This document shows, one piece after another, positions 46,467 through 46,943 of a stretch of DNA of 46,943 nucleotides. A program made the translations under genes and the position numbers. The notes beneath the pieces are model-generated. The model was not told the DNA's origin. It did not search any database and saw nothing but the letters and a program-made list of their open reading frames with translations. The DNA lies in contig JAMPEY010000024.1 in NCBI GenBank assembly GCA_023664665.1, positions 1 to 46,943 on the forward strand, in the 5' to 3' direction. Numbering within the stretch: position 1 is the stretch's first letter; every line of letters begins with the position of its first letter. The DNA comes from Lachnoclostridium sp. (GTDB lineage: Bacteria; Bacillota; Clostridia; Lachnospirales; Lachnospiraceae).

Positions 46467-46943
46467 AAAATTTCCCTTTCTCAAAATGCCCTCAAATGCC
46501 GTGTTTTGGCACGGTTTGCGGACTTATATTTTTTCGTTTCAGCGCCCCTGTTCTGCCACACTTTTTGCAAAACGGGGCAAACCGTGGCAAATCACAGCCG
46601 TCAATCGTAGTCTTTCCGTAGTCTGACAGGGGGTGCAAAACTACTCCCCTTTTTGCGGGGACGGGTGCATTTTTCGGCTGACGGGTGCATTTGGGGGTGC
46701 ATCATTTAACGATAGGATTTCCCCGACCATTATAGCAGAAATTTCCCACCCATTCCACCATATTTTCAATGCCGCCTGTTTCCCCAAAAGGAAAAGCGCC
46801 CTGCCGCAACAGAGCGCCCCTCCTTCCCCCTATTAAATTGCCCGGAACATTTTCTGCGATACCGCTTTTTCCCCTTTTGCCTTATCCAGTGAATATTATC
46901 CCGCTTCAGAGCCGCCAATTTCTCTCTTGAGAGCCACCTAAAA
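46467..46943. other. Gene-free right end with repeats
   Basis: No gene is supported here. It holds an inverted pair, GGCACGGTTTGC (46508-46519) and GGCAAACCGTGGC (46576-46588). It also holds four GGGTGCA heptamers (46631, 46663, 46683, 46695). AGCGCCC occurs as a direct repeat near 46795-46825. The far end may carry the tail of a gene lying outside the window. Confidence 0.5.

Overview
The window looks like a chromosomal segment of a strictly anaerobic Clostridia gut commensal, most likely a butyrate-forming Lachnospiraceae. The basis is moderate GC, clear Shine-Dalgarno sites, phosphotransbutyrylase plus butyrate kinase, a type III glutamine synthetase with an ANTAR regulator, pectin/uronate catabolism, 4Fe-4S aldo/keto reductases and holin-like type I toxins. 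No rRNA, tRNA, prophage or CRISPR array was seen.

Layout. 1-3700 is an accessory patch: two copies of a type I toxin-antitoxin locus (97-414 and 3332-3694) flank an Rpn-type nuclease/transposase gene, and an IS element (420-1991) with clean ends sits beside the first copy. That copy has lost the toxin start and ribosome site; both antisense promoters remain. 3696-9553 is a minus-strand run: Fe-S aldo/keto reductase, HerA-like ATPase, barstar, a lipoprotein barnase, a TIM-barrel sugar isomerase and a DUF4299-like protein. 9640-19593 is a pectin/galacturonate region: GH28, two paralogous GT-C-like membrane proteins around a GH105-like fragment, and uxaB-uxaA divergent from uxaC. 19741-21743 holds ptb-buk.

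21826-31097 is a nitrogen/glutamine block. GSI and the ANTAR regulator are on the minus strand. Divergent to them are GSIII, an Amt-PII fusion, asparagine synthetase and CTP synthase. Two consensus sigma-A promoters stand back to back between the synthetases. The GSIII leader carries a hexaloop hairpin that overlaps an intrinsic terminator, which suggests ANTAR antitermination.

31123-34860 is a second accessory patch. It holds a decayed type III toxin-antitoxin system (promoter, three 45-nt RNA repeats, terminator, frameshifted toxin), fragments that may be immunity genes, a membrane-anchored MerR regulator, a Phd/ParE pair and a GNAT gene bordered by palindromic repeats. 34918-46466 returns to core-like genes: purF with a compact leader hairpin, an anchored hypothetical protein, a HAD phosphatase, a 2,020-residue MMPL transporter fused to GLUG domains with a divergent TetR regulator, and a low-molecular-weight phosphatase.

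The most unusual elements are the RNA-based toxin-antitoxin loci, the barnase lipoprotein with adjacent barstar, the MMPL-GLUG fusion, and the structured leaders of glnN and purF.
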